Part shown: piece by piece, positions 27,357-36,230 of the stretch
Layout of the letters: each line of letters starts with the position of its first letter
Numbering within the stretch: the stretch's first letter is position 1
Source of the DNA: Amarolinea aalborgensis
Lineage (GTDB): Bacteria > Chloroflexota > Anaerolineae > SSC4 > Amarolineaceae
Length of the DNA: 64,000 nucleotides
NCBI RefSeq assembly: GCF_900491745.1
Contig: NZ_UETR01000017.1
Coordinates: forward strand, 1-64,000
Direction of reading: 5' to 3'
The notes under the pieces: model-generated
The model's input: only the letters and a program-made list of their open reading frames with translations
What the model was told of the DNA's origin: nothing
Database searches by the model: none
Position numbers and translations under genes: made by a program

Positions 27357-28358
27357 TCATGAAGGCGATTTTGCCTCTTGCGTCTGTGTGGCCGCGCCGA
27401 AATCACGCCAGGTCACTTGTTCGCGCCACATGAAGAAAGCGCCCAGGGCCGTGATAGGGAGCCAGAGGGCCACATGCAGCACCAGCGTGTAGGCGGCGGC
27501 AATTTCCTTCGGCACACTGAACGCGCGCAAAACGGCGATGCCGGGCGCGTCGAAGGTGCCAACATAGCCCGGCGCGGCCGGAAGTGTCGTAGCCAGGTTT
27601 ACAATGCCGTTCATCAACATCAAAACGATGAAGGAGACCGAGAAGTCGAAGGCATGCATGACAAACCAGTATTTGACCGTTTCGGCCAGCCAGATGACCA
27701 CCGAGGTGGCAAAGATCATGAACACGTCGCGGCCTCGGCGCAGCGATGACAGGCCAAGCATAAAACGATCGAACAGGTCGCTGACGCGCGGGCGCAATCG
27801 TTCGGGCAGGAAACGGTTGGCTACGAAATCATACAATCGCCGGGTGCGCGCGGGCGACGCCGCCAGAATCATGAAGACGGCCAGCGCGACGAAAAAAATG
27901 ACGCTGAAGATGATGACGGGCTGCCGGAAGTCCTGCAGCATGGGCGCGAAGGGCAGCGAAATAAAGACGAAGAGCAGCATGACCAGGCCATCGAACACGC
28001 GCTCGACAATCACCGTCGCCAACGAGGCGCTCATGCTGATGCCTTCTTTGCGTTTGAGCACGTAGGAACGGATGACCTCGCCGGCCCGCGCGGGATAGAT
28101 GTTATTGCCCATGTAGCCAATGCAGACGACCGGAAAGAGGCGAGACAGCGGCACCGGCTTGAGCGGGCCGAGCATGTAATGCCAGCGCCACGTACGCGCC
28201 CACACGGCAAAAAAATAGACCAGCACGCCAGGGATCAACCAGGCGTAACGGGCGTTACGGATGTCTTTCCACGCCTCGGCCAGGTCGAGGCCGCGCAAAG
28301 CCAGGTACGAGAATACAAGGCTCACCAGGATGCCTAACCAAAACTGCCAACGCTTCAA
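27357..28358 (-). CDS. lysylphosphatidylglycerol-synthase-TM/flippase-like membrane protein
   Basis: 333 aa with about eight transmembrane segments. Conserved pieces of the LPG_synthase_TM/UPF0104 family are seen: RTWRWHYML, CIGYMGNNIYPARAGEVIRSYVLKRKEGIS and LPAAPGYVGTFDAPGIAVL. The family contains the MprF flippase domain and glycan-related membrane proteins such as AglD. It lacks the cytosolic aminoacyl transferase part, so a lipid or glycolipid transport role is likely but unproven. Confidence 0.88.
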   Translation of the reverse strand: MKRWQFWLGILVSLVFSYLALRGLDLAEAWKDIRNARYAWLIPGVLVYFFAVWARTWRWHYMLGPLKPVPLSRLFPVVCIGYMGNNIYPARAGEVIRSYVLKRKEGISMSASLATVIVERVFDGLVMLLFVFISLPFAPMLQDFRQPVIIFSVIFFVALAVFMILAASPARTRRLYDFVANRFLPERLRPRVSDLFDRFMLGLSSLRRGRDVFMIFATSVVIWLAETVKYWFVMHAFDFSVSFIVLMLMNGIVNLATTLPAAPGYVGTFDAPGIAVLRAFSVPKEIAAAYTLVLHVALWLPITALGAFFMWREQVTWRDFGAATQTQEAKSPS

Positions 28359-28401
28359 GGTCTTCTCCAGGATGTTGTTTCAGTCTACGCGGCGATAAGT
28401 A

Positions 28402-28438
28402 ACGGGCGGGTCAAGACATACGGCCCTGACCCGCCCGT
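28402..28438. terminator. 12-bp hairpin between SWIM gene and flippase-like gene
   Basis: ACGGGCGGGTCA pairs perfectly with TGACCCGCCCGT around a 13-base loop, downstream of the SWIM gene's 3' end. No T-tract follows. The other bases between 28359 and 28557 show nothing further. Confidence 0.5.
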
Positions 28439-28557
28439 GATGGGCGAAGGACACACGAGTTACAATGATCCGTGGTCGCCAGGTGTTCTATGAGATGCGG
28501 GCTGGCGCCAATTGATTACAGGTAGATGGCCGCGGGAGATTGGACGGGGAACCACTG

Positions 28558-28830
28558 TCAGGCGGTCACCGCCTCAGCTGTTGGGGTTGACAGCGGCGCT
28601 GGCAGCAAATAGCCGGTGAAGATGGTTTCGAGCGCGATGATGTGGGAGCAGAGACCTCGGTGTAAAAACGAACTGCAGTCGCATTTCCACTCGCCTTCTT
28701 GATAGTCCACCTGGTGTTCGCTGTGCTCACCGTGAAAATTTACGCGCAGTGAGGCCACGTGTACGCGATCAGTCTCCTGCGCATACCGTTTGCCTTTTTC
28801 GATCTTACCGATCAAACCTGAATCCATCAA
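28558..28830 (-). CDS. small SWIM zinc-finger protein
   Basis: 90 aa. The zinc-binding SWIM pattern CxC-x7-CxH is present as C-D-C...L-C-S-H (KCDCSSFLHRGLCSHIIALE). SWIM domains bind DNA or proteins and usually sit in larger proteins (SWI2/SNF2 helicases, MULE transposases); here it stands nearly alone, with only ~45 residues in front. An AGGAGGCT ribosome site lies before the ATG. Function unknown. Confidence 0.85.
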   Translation of the reverse strand: MMDSGLIGKIEKGKRYAQETDRVHVASLRVNFHGEHSEHQVDYQEGEWKCDCSSFLHRGLCSHIIALETIFTGYLLPAPLSTPTAEAVTA

Positions 28831-28880
28831 ACGAGCCTCCTTAGTGAATTTACATTCAACAACACAGGAATTCTAAGCGA

Positions 28881-28916
28881 AAAAGGCACCAGAGCGCAGA
28901 CGCGCCCCAGTGCCTT
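28881..28916 (-). terminator. intrinsic terminator downstream of rsmI
   Basis: On the minus strand AAGGCAC...GTGCCTT with an internal GCGC/GCGC pair is followed by a run of five T, the form of a rho-independent terminator. It would end the transcript covering the unknown gene at 31272 and rsmI. Confidence 0.65.
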
Positions 28917-29085
28917 CAACAGGGTGTACAAGTACGGCTGATTGCCGCGACCAGGAATTTCATAGCAATGTCATCCATCCTCCGTCTGTACGGGGGTTAC
29001 GGTCAATGAGGTGGTATCCTATCCTGAGCCAAGTATACCTGTGCCCATGACATTTGTCAAGCATTTTTCGCGACCGAGCTGAGTT

Positions 29086-29958
29086 TCATGCGCTGGCGTC
29101 GGCCGCGGCATCTCGCTCCGCCACTTGCAGGCGATAGATGTCCTTTTTGCGCCAGCCAGAAAGCCGCGCCAACAAGCGCGGCGCCATCTGCGAATCAACG
29201 CCTTCTTGCGCCATGATCGCCAATGCTTCGCGCACCTGCGCGACGGGCCACAGGCCATCGTCGCGGGGAGGCGGGGCTGCGGCGCCTTCGATCACGATCA
29301 CGTATTCACCGCGCGGCGTCTGTGTCTGCGCCAGGGTTAGCGCGGCCTCCAGGCCTCCGTGCCAGATTTCCTCGTGCTCCTTGGTCAACTCACGCGCCAG
29401 GGTCACACGTCGGTCGCCCAACACGGCGACCAGATCGGCCAGGCTTTCCAGCAGGCGATGGGGCGCTTCGAAGCAGACAAGTGCGCCTGGCTCATCCGCT
29501 GTCTGGCGCAGTAGTTGTTGACGCTCGCTGCGCTGGCGCGGTAAAAAGCCCAGGAACAGAAAACGCGCCGCGCAGAAGCCCGACACCGCCAGCGCGGTTA
29601 CTACCGCCGAGGGGCCAGGCACCGGCGCCAGCCGATGTCCCGCGGCGATGGCGGCCTGCACCAGTTCGCAGCCGGGGTCGGCAATGCCGGGCATCCCGGC
29701 GTCAGAAACCAAGGCCACATCGCCCATCTCCAGCGCGGCCAGGATTTCGGCCTGGCGCTGCGCTTTCTTGGGGGCAAAGGCGTCGGTGTAGGTGAGCAGC
29801 CGCGTGGCGCTCAATCCGCAGTGCGCCAGCAGCCGCGCCGTGACGCGCGTATCTTCAGCCGCGATCACCGGCGCCGCCGCCAGCACCTGCTGTGCGCGCG
29901 GCGACCAATCCGCCGCATTGCCGAGGGGCGTGCCTACGATGTAGAGCGTATGATGCAT
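29086..29958 (-). CDS. rsmI: 16S rRNA (cytidine1402-2'-O)-methyltransferase
   Basis: 290 aa. The tetrapyrrole-methylase fold begins LYIVGTPLGNAADWSPRA, then IAAEDTRVTARLL, ALVSDAGMPGIADPG and VPGPSAVVTALAVSG, all classic RsmI blocks, with ELTKEHEEIWHG and GEYVIVIEG later. It methylates the ribose of C1402 in the ribosomal decoding site. It begins 12 bases after the unknown membrane gene upstream. Confidence 0.96.
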   Translation of the reverse strand: MHHTLYIVGTPLGNAADWSPRAQQVLAAAPVIAAEDTRVTARLLAHCGLSATRLLTYTDAFAPKKAQRQAEILAALEMGDVALVSDAGMPGIADPGCELVQAAIAAGHRLAPVPGPSAVVTALAVSGFCAARFLFLGFLPRQRSERQQLLRQTADEPGALVCFEAPHRLLESLADLVAVLGDRRVTLARELTKEHEEIWHGGLEAALTLAQTQTPRGEYVIVIEGAAAPPPRDDGLWPVAQVREALAIMAQEGVDSQMAPRLLARLSGWRKKDIYRLQVAERDAAADASA

Positions 29959-29970
29959 TGATAATTCGTC

Positions 29971-31272
29971 CTACTGAGCCTTCAAGGTGAAGATCAGGCG
30001 TCCATCCACGGTGCGCAGGTCCACGAGGGGGCCGGCGCTCGATCCCAGGTCTGCCTGCGCTTCGTTGAGCCGCGCCACCAGTTCGTCGAGGGGATAATCA
30101 GGATAGAGACCCAAGCGCCCGCGCAGAATCTCGGCGCGCAGCACCTCTATGCGCGCTCGACTGAGGGTGTCGCTGTCGGGCAAAGCGCTGGCCAGATCAC
30201 GGTAAAGGGCAAACAGGTTTGCGTTGGCTTCTGTCAACTGCGCCTTGATCTCATCGCGCTGCGTCTCCCATGCGGGCGCCAGGCTGGCCTGCAAGTCAAG
30301 CCGCGCCACACGCCACTTGAAGGTTAGCCAGTTGGTCAACGCCAACTGTGCGGCCGCCTGAACTGCTGGCGGCTGCGCTGCGTCGCTGACCATCTGCTGA
30401 TAAAACGCCGTGCGCTGCGCGTCCTCGGCCAGCAGCGGCTGCTCCAGGCTGATCACATCGGCATCCGTCAGTTGGCGGCCCGCCAGCAGCCCGTTGATAA
30501 GGCCATCTGCGGTCAAGCGCCGCGCTTCGATGGTCGCCGTCAGCATCTCGGGAATGGCCAACGGCGCCTGCCAACGATCCAGCGTGAGATCGGGCGGCCG
30601 CTGAACCGGAGTCTGGCGCGGCGGCAGCTTCGTTGCCAGTTGGCGCAGGGCCTGCGCCTTTGGCCGCTCATCCATCTTGGAATAGGCCGCGGCCAGGCGA
30701 GTGAACAAATCCACGCGCTGAGGATCGAGCAGATAGGTGCTGCTGATGGCGAGCGTTTCGGCCATGTCGAGGCTAATGCGCGCCAGGCCCGGCTGCTGCA
30801 GCCCAAGCCAGCCTTCTGCCACCTGCACCGCCGTGTCGGCGCGCGCCACATCGGGCAGGGCCGGGCTGAGCGCGGCGACCTCATGCGCGAGGCGGAAACA
30901 GAGTGAGGCTTTACCTGGCTGTTGGGCGGCCAGGTAGCGTTTGCCCAAGAGCAGCAGGTGTCCCGCGCGCTGGGCATCGGTCAGCTCAGGCGACTGAACC
31001 GTCAGGGCGTAGCCGGCATCGAGTTCGTTGGCATCGAGCGCCCGGCGCACGGTGGCATCCACCGAATCGCCGGCTAACGGCAGCAGCCCCAGGTCGGGCG
31101 GCACATGCGCGCCATCCACGACACTCCACGGTTCTTGCCAGGTCAGGTCGAAGGCGTTGTTTTGGTCTGAATTCAGGCTGAAGTAAGTATAAAGCGAAAT
31201 CGCGCCCAGGCCGAGCAAGAAAACCAGCCCTACCCCGAGGCCGATCAACGTCCAGTCAAGTCTACGCTGCAT
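29971..31272 (-). CDS. membrane-anchored protein of unknown function
   Basis: 433 aa. One N-terminal transmembrane helix (about residues 10-31, VGLVFLLGLGAISLYTY) is followed by an extracytoplasmic domain rich in Ala/Leu helices. Stretches such as AGHLLLLGKRYLAAQQPGKASLCFRLAHEVAAL and DLFTRLAAAYSKMDERPKAQALRQLA read like TPR-type helix pairs. No enzymatic motif is seen. It is probably co-transcribed with rsmI; the link to it may be only positional. Confidence 0.75.
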   Translation of the reverse strand: MQRRLDWTLIGLGVGLVFLLGLGAISLYTYFSLNSDQNNAFDLTWQEPWSVVDGAHVPPDLGLLPLAGDSVDATVRRALDANELDAGYALTVQSPELTDAQRAGHLLLLGKRYLAAQQPGKASLCFRLAHEVAALSPALPDVARADTAVQVAEGWLGLQQPGLARISLDMAETLAISSTYLLDPQRVDLFTRLAAAYSKMDERPKAQALRQLATKLPPRQTPVQRPPDLTLDRWQAPLAIPEMLTATIEARRLTADGLINGLLAGRQLTDADVISLEQPLLAEDAQRTAFYQQMVSDAAQPPAVQAAAQLALTNWLTFKWRVARLDLQASLAPAWETQRDEIKAQLTEANANLFALYRDLASALPDSDTLSRARIEVLRAEILRGRLGLYPDYPLDELVARLNEAQADLGSSAGPLVDLRTVDGRLIFTLKAQ

Positions 31273-31392
31273 GCACCCAATCCTCTATCTCGACGCAAAT
31301 CACAACGCACGCGTGTGCGCTGGGGCGTCAAGTATACTGCAAGACCGGCAAAATCTGGAATTGGCGCAGCGCCGACACAATCGGCGGCGACT

Positions 31393-31421
31393 TTGCCAAA
31401 TCCCCAACGCTATGCTAGAAT
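31393..31421 (+). promoter_or_regulatory. promoter with extended -10 for the glycosidase-like genes
   Basis: TTGCCA (31393-31398), a 17-base spacer and TAGAAT (31416-31421) with TGC immediately before the -10. Transcription from about 31428 would give an unusually long leader of about 255 bases before the ATG at 31684. The leader contains several short inverted repeats but no riboswitch class that I recognise. Confidence 0.55.
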
Positions 31422-31683
31422 GTCTTTCATTATGATGGTACGCCGATGTGAGACGTACAAGTAGGCGCCCAGTTCCATACTATCTGCCGTTTCGACGGGG
31501 CGCCGACGATACTGAAACCTGGACGGATCGAACGTCCCTTGTCTGATGCGCCTCAACCAGACTGTTGTTCGTCACGCCGGCTGCGTCGTTTTCCAACCAC
31601 GTATGCCAGTGTGTTTGCACGAGACTGGTGCGAGGCATTTTTATGTTTGAATACCCATTCACGAAAGGAGTGGCGTTTCGTCA

Positions 31684-34638
31684 ATGCAGCAAGTCGCGAA
31701 CTCGCCTGACCTCTATCCAAATCTGACCCGGTGGTTCAACAGCCGCACTGGAAGTTGGTTGTTGAATCTCGCTGTGGCCGGGCTTGTCATTCTGAGCTTG
31801 ATCCTCCCGCCAGTTTCACTCATCGAGCGCATCCAAACGCGTGGCTATACGCGCATAGGCTCACAGGGCGGCTCCGTCGTTGACCCGGACGGCACGTCCA
31901 TCACCGCGCCCGCGGAAGCGATGACGCAGGGCGCAGTGCAGATGCGCCTCACAAGCACGCCTCGCCAATCATTCATGGCCGGCGAGGGCGGCGCCGCGCT
32001 GCGCAAAGCGGCCGAGCAACTGCCTGCCACGGTCAACCCGCGCAGTCCGCTCTACCAGACCAGTGTGCGCGGGGCTAAACCGTCCCAGGCCGTCATTCAC
32101 GTGCCGATCCCTAACGACTCGGAGCCATACGAAACGCTTGATCTCTATGGTTACGATGCGAAGACCGCCTCGTGGTCGTACATCCCAAGCCAAATCGTGC
32201 CCGCGGATGACGCCATCGAGTCGAAGTTGACGGCCGTGCCGCAAGCGTTCATGGTCATGCAAACAACGGCCCAGCCGCCTGTGGCCGCCGCGCTGGTCAC
32301 TGCGGATAACCCGCTGCCAGACGCGGGCAAGGGCGCGCTGGTAGAGGTCAACCCGGTGGGCCTGCGCCTGGCTGGCGATGGCGGCATCGAAGGCAGCCTG
32401 CAGGGCCTGCCCGCGGATGCGGCCAGCTCGTTTGCTGTTGTTCCCACCCTGACCAACGTGGCGGCGGACGGTACGGTACGCACAGACCTGATCGCGAACC
32501 TGCTGGTCAGCGCAGAACAACAAGACAAGCACATCAATGCCATCGAGCAGTTAGTCGTGGGCAACCTGTACAAGGGGATTGACCTGGACTATCGGGGCAT
32601 CAACGCTGAACTTGCGGGAGATTACGTGAAGTTCGTCGCCAAGCTGGCGGCCAAACTGCACGCCCAGGACAAGAAGCTCTCTGTGCGTGTAGAAGAGCCG
32701 CGCCAGGTGGCAGCCGATCGCTGGGAAACCGGCCCCTACCTCTGGCGCGAACTAGGCGCGGTCGTGGACACCTTCCGCATCCCGGCCATCAGCAACCCAC
32801 AGGCTTACGCGCCAGACGGCCAGATGCACACCCTGTTGACGTGGGCCGTGGGCGAGGTCAACCGTAACAAGATTCAGATCGTTCTCCCAGGCCGCAGCAT
32901 CGAAAAATCGGGCAACTATTACCTCCTCAAGCCGTACGATGAAGCCTTGCAGCCGTTGATCGGCCAGGTGCAGGCGACGAAGGATATCGCGGCGCCAGGC
33001 GAGCAGATTGACCTCAAGGTCATTGCCGAGCGCGCCACCAGCCAGTTGACTTTCGACGAGGCCATTGGCGCGTACACCTATCGCTATCGCGACGACCAGG
33101 GCTATGAGCGCACGGTATGGTTGGAAAATGCCGCCAGCCTCAGTCATAAGTTGGCGCTGGTCAGCCAGTATCACCTGCAAGGCGCCACGCTGGACTACCT
33201 GCCTGTCACCGACCCCGAACTGTGGCCCATGTTGACGAGCTTCCAGCAGGGCGCTCCGTCGGCCAAGCAAAGCGAATTCGGCATCAGTTGGACCGTCAAG
33301 GGCGCTGATGGTCAGGTGGCCGACGCGTCCACCCAGCCGTTGACTGAAAGCAGCACCTACGAGTTCAAAGCGCCCGACAGCCCTGGCGCCCAGTACCAGG
33401 TGGAAGCGGTGATCGTGGAAAACGGTCGCCCCGTCAGCCAGGCCGGTGAAGTGGCTTTGCTGGTCGCCACCTATACGCCCGTTGCCACCGCCACCCCAGA
33501 ACCCACGGCAACGCCCACGCCTGCCCCCACCGCGACCCCGGCGCCGACCAGGCCGCCCGCGCCAACCTCTTCAGCGCCCCCGGCCACCAATCCGCCCGCA
33601 CCTGCGCCTCGCCCCAGCGGCGGCGCCGGTTTTGGCTACGGCGTGCAAGCGCAAGTTTACGGCGGCGCTGACCTGGGCTATGTGGTCAACGCGACCCGCA
33701 ACATGGGCTTCAACTGGGTCAAATTCCAGGCGCCGTGGAAAGACTTCGAAGGCGGCGGCAAGGGCGATTACGGCTGGGGCGGCATGGATGACATCGTCGG
33801 CAGGCTCTCCGGCGGCGGCCTGAAGATTCTGGCCAGCATTGTCAAGGCGCCCAACTGGTCGCGTAATCCGGCCTACGGCTATTCGGACGAAGGCCCGCCG
33901 CAGAATCCGCAGGATTACGCTGATTTTGTCGGCGCGTACGCTGGGCGTTACTGCGGCCGCGTGAACGCCATCGAGGTGTGGAACGAGCAAAATCTGCACT
34001 ACGAATGGGGCAACGAGCCGCTCGACGCTGGCCGCTATGTAGAAATGCTGAAGTTGGCCTATCGCGCGATCAAGGGCGCATGCCCCAGCATGATCGTGGT
34101 CAGCGGCGCGCCCACGCCTACGGGCGGCGGCGGCGGCAAGGCCATTGACGACATCGAGTACCTGCAGGCGATGTACCGCGCCGGCCTCAAGAACTACGCC
34201 GACGCCATCGGCGCACACCCCAGCGGTTACAACTGCCCGGCCGACGGCGACTGGCGCACGGTGCAAGATCCCAGCGCCTCCTTCCGCGGCCCGTTCGACA
34301 ACCATCATCATTCCTGGTGCTTCCGCGGCACCATGGAAGGCTACCGCAACGTGATGGTGGCGAACGGCGACGGCGGCAAGCGCATCTGGCCGACCGAGTT
34401 TGGTTGGGCGATTGGCCCGGCCGTCAATAACAACTACGGTTACGCCAACGACAACACGCCGGAAGAGCAGGCCGCCTGGCTGGTGCAAGCCTACCAAATG
34501 GCGCGCAATTGGGGTTGGGTTGGCCCCATGTTCCTCTGGAACCTCAATTTTGGCATCACCAACCCTGGCACGGAGCTGGCGCAGTTCGGCATTGCCGGTC
34601 GCCCGGCCTACGATGCCCTGGCCCGCATGCCCAAGTGA
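31684..34638 (+). CDS. membrane-anchored two-domain protein: degenerate GH18-like domain plus clan GH-A glycosidase domain
   Basis: 984 aa. A transmembrane segment (about residues 22-44) anchors a surface protein. Residues ~270-440 form a GH18-like barrel, but at its catalytic signature the sequence is KGIDLDYRG, with Arg304 where GH18 enzymes have the proton-donor Glu, so this domain is probably non-hydrolytic. A Pro/Thr linker (~600-640) leads to a clan GH-A domain with acid/base E768 (VWNEQN) and nucleophile E905 (WPTEFGW). The C-terminal domain is very similar to that of the next gene. AAAGGAG lies before the ATG. The substrate is unknown; a polysaccharide is likely. Confidence 0.85.
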   Translation: MQQVANSPDLYPNLTRWFNSRTGSWLLNLAVAGLVILSLILPPVSLIERIQTRGYTRIGSQGGSVVDPDGTSITAPAEAMTQGAVQMRLTSTPRQSFMAGEGGAALRKAAEQLPATVNPRSPLYQTSVRGAKPSQAVIHVPIPNDSEPYETLDLYGYDAKTASWSYIPSQIVPADDAIESKLTAVPQAFMVMQTTAQPPVAAALVTADNPLPDAGKGALVEVNPVGLRLAGDGGIEGSLQGLPADAASSFAVVPTLTNVAADGTVRTDLIANLLVSAEQQDKHINAIEQLVVGNLYKGIDLDYRGINAELAGDYVKFVAKLAAKLHAQDKKLSVRVEEPRQVAADRWETGPYLWRELGAVVDTFRIPAISNPQAYAPDGQMHTLLTWAVGEVNRNKIQIVLPGRSIEKSGNYYLLKPYDEALQPLIGQVQATKDIAAPGEQIDLKVIAERATSQLTFDEAIGAYTYRYRDDQGYERTVWLENAASLSHKLALVSQYHLQGATLDYLPVTDPELWPMLTSFQQGAPSAKQSEFGISWTVKGADGQVADASTQPLTESSTYEFKAPDSPGAQYQVEAVIVENGRPVSQAGEVALLVATYTPVATATPEPTATPTPAPTATPAPTRPPAPTSSAPPATNPPAPAPRPSGGAGFGYGVQAQVYGGADLGYVVNATRNMGFNWVKFQAPWKDFEGGGKGDYGWGGMDDIVGRLSGGGLKILASIVKAPNWSRNPAYGYSDEGPPQNPQDYADFVGAYAGRYCGRVNAIEVWNEQNLHYEWGNEPLDAGRYVEMLKLAYRAIKGACPSMIVVSGAPTPTGGGGGKAIDDIEYLQAMYRAGLKNYADAIGAHPSGYNCPADGDWRTVQDPSASFRGPFDNHHHSWCFRGTMEGYRNVMVANGDGGKRIWPTEFGWAIGPAVNNNYGYANDNTPEEQAAWLVQAYQMARNWGWVGPMFLWNLNFGITNPGTELAQFGIAGRPAYDALARMPK

Positions 34639-34645
34639 ACCCAAA

Positions 34646-34678
34646 CAGGAGAGGCGCTCATCTGATGCGCCTCTCCTG
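34646..34678 (+). terminator. 12-bp hairpin between glycosidase-like genes
   Basis: CAGGAGAGGCGC pairs perfectly with GCGCCTCTCCTG around a 9-base loop, 8 bases after the stop of the 984-aa gene. It has no T-tract and may give partial termination before the next gene. Confidence 0.6.
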
Positions 34679-34806
34679 CTGCTGCCGAAAGAATTCGGGA
34701 CGCAAGGGCGTTCCGCCGCCAGGTCAGCCTGCGCCAACCGGCGTCGCGTTCATACAGCGTTGCGCCCTTCAGGTGCGATTTCAATAACTCTCGTGAGGAG
34801 GACCCT

Positions 34807-36222
34807 ATGTCTCGGTTGTTCTTGCTGCGTCGCGCCCTGTTTCTCACCCTCATGCTGCTCACCGCGCTGCCGGCCATGTCCCTGGCCGCTATTCCTCAAC
34901 CAGGCCAAACCAATCTGGCGCCCATGGCCTCCGGGCCGACCGTGACCGTGACTGAAGACCTGGTCAATGTGCGCTCTGGCCCCTCGACGGCCTACGGCAT
35001 TGTGGGTCGCGCCACGCGCGGCAAGTCGCTGGAAGTCGTTGGCAAGAACGCAGGCGCCACCTGGCTGAAGATCTGCTGCGTGAGCAGCAAGCAAGGCTGG
35101 ATCAACGCTTCGCTGGTGAAAGCCAACGGCGACCTGAGCGCGGTGCCTCAAGCGGCTGCTCCTGCGCCTCCGCCGGCGGCGACAGTCAAACGCGCGGCCT
35201 CCGCGCCCGCGCCTAACGTGCGCGCGGCCGGGTTTTTTGGCTATGGCATCCAGGTGGACACCAGCGCGGACAAGGGCTTCATCGTCGGCGCGGTCAAGAA
35301 CATGGGATTCAACTGGGTCAAGTTCCAGCTCCCGTGGAAAGATTTCGAGGGACAGCCGGGTCAGATTGACTTCGGCGGCCTGGACGACATGGTCGGCCAG
35401 TTCAACGGCAACGGCCTGAACATCCTGGCCAGCATCGTCAAGGCGCCGCAGTGGGCGCGGCCTGGCAACAGCAACTTCGACGTGGAAGGCCCCCCAGCAG
35501 ACCCGGGCACCTACGCCAATTTCGTGCGCGCGTTTGCCAGTCGTTACTGCGGCCGCGTGCAGGCGGTTGAAGTGTGGAACGAGCAAAACCTGTGGTACGA
35601 ATGGGGCGGCGAACCGATTGATCCAGGCCGCTACGTGCAACTCCTGGCCGCAGCCTATCGCGCGATCAAGGGCGCGTGCCCTGGCATGATTGTCGTCAGC
35701 GGCGCGCTGACCCCCACGGGCGCGCCCGCGCCGCTGGCCATGGATGACATCGCCTATCTTTCGGCCATGTACCGCGCCGGGCTGCGCAGTTATTCCGATG
35801 CGGTCGGCGCGCACCCCAGCGGCTTCAATTGCCCCGCGGATGGCGACTGGCGCTCGGTGTCCGACGGCAGCGCTGGCTACCGCGGCCCCTTCGACAACCG
35901 TCATCACTCCTGGTGCTTCCGCGGCACCATGGAAGGCTACCGCAATGTGATGGTGGCGAACGGCGACGGCGGCAAGCGCATCTGGCCCACTGAATTCGGC
36001 TGGGCCGTTTCCAACAGCCCGCATCCCGGCTATGAATATGCGGCCGACAATTCGGCCGATGAACAGGCCGCCTGGACGGTGCGCGCTTACCAGATGGCTC
36101 GCTCTTGGGGATGGGTTGGACCGATGTTCCTATGGAACCTGAATTTCGAGTCGGGCGAACAGAGCGCGTTCAAGGTTTGGGGCACGCCCACCTACGATGC
36201 GCTGCGCAACATGTCGAAGTAA
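34807..36222 (+). CDS. secreted clan GH-A glycosidase-like protein with SH3b domain
   Basis: 471 aa. An N-terminal signal peptide (cleavage near SLAAIP) is followed by a bacterial SH3 domain (about residues 38-105: VTEDLVNVRSGPSTAYGIVGR...GWINASLV), which often binds cell wall. The catalytic-type barrel has acid/base E259 (VWNEQN) and nucleophile E396 (WPTEFGW). It shares long identical stretches with the C-terminal domain of the preceding gene, so the two arose by tandem duplication. Localisation is the cell surface or medium. Confidence 0.88.
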   Translation: MSRLFLLRRALFLTLMLLTALPAMSLAAIPQPGQTNLAPMASGPTVTVTEDLVNVRSGPSTAYGIVGRATRGKSLEVVGKNAGATWLKICCVSSKQGWINASLVKANGDLSAVPQAAAPAPPPAATVKRAASAPAPNVRAAGFFGYGIQVDTSADKGFIVGAVKNMGFNWVKFQLPWKDFEGQPGQIDFGGLDDMVGQFNGNGLNILASIVKAPQWARPGNSNFDVEGPPADPGTYANFVRAFASRYCGRVQAVEVWNEQNLWYEWGGEPIDPGRYVQLLAAAYRAIKGACPGMIVVSGALTPTGAPAPLAMDDIAYLSAMYRAGLRSYSDAVGAHPSGFNCPADGDWRSVSDGSAGYRGPFDNRHHSWCFRGTMEGYRNVMVANGDGGKRIWPTEFGWAVSNSPHPGYEYAADNSADEQAAWTVRAYQMARSWGWVGPMFLWNLNFESGEQSAFKVWGTPTYDALRNMSK

Positions 36223-36230
36223 GAGGAACG

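Noticed and set aside
34750..36024. 424-codon minus-strand frame opposite the SH3b/GH-A gene
   Set aside because: Antisense shadow; a similar shadow appears opposite the paralogue at 33571-34737 because the two genes share sequence.
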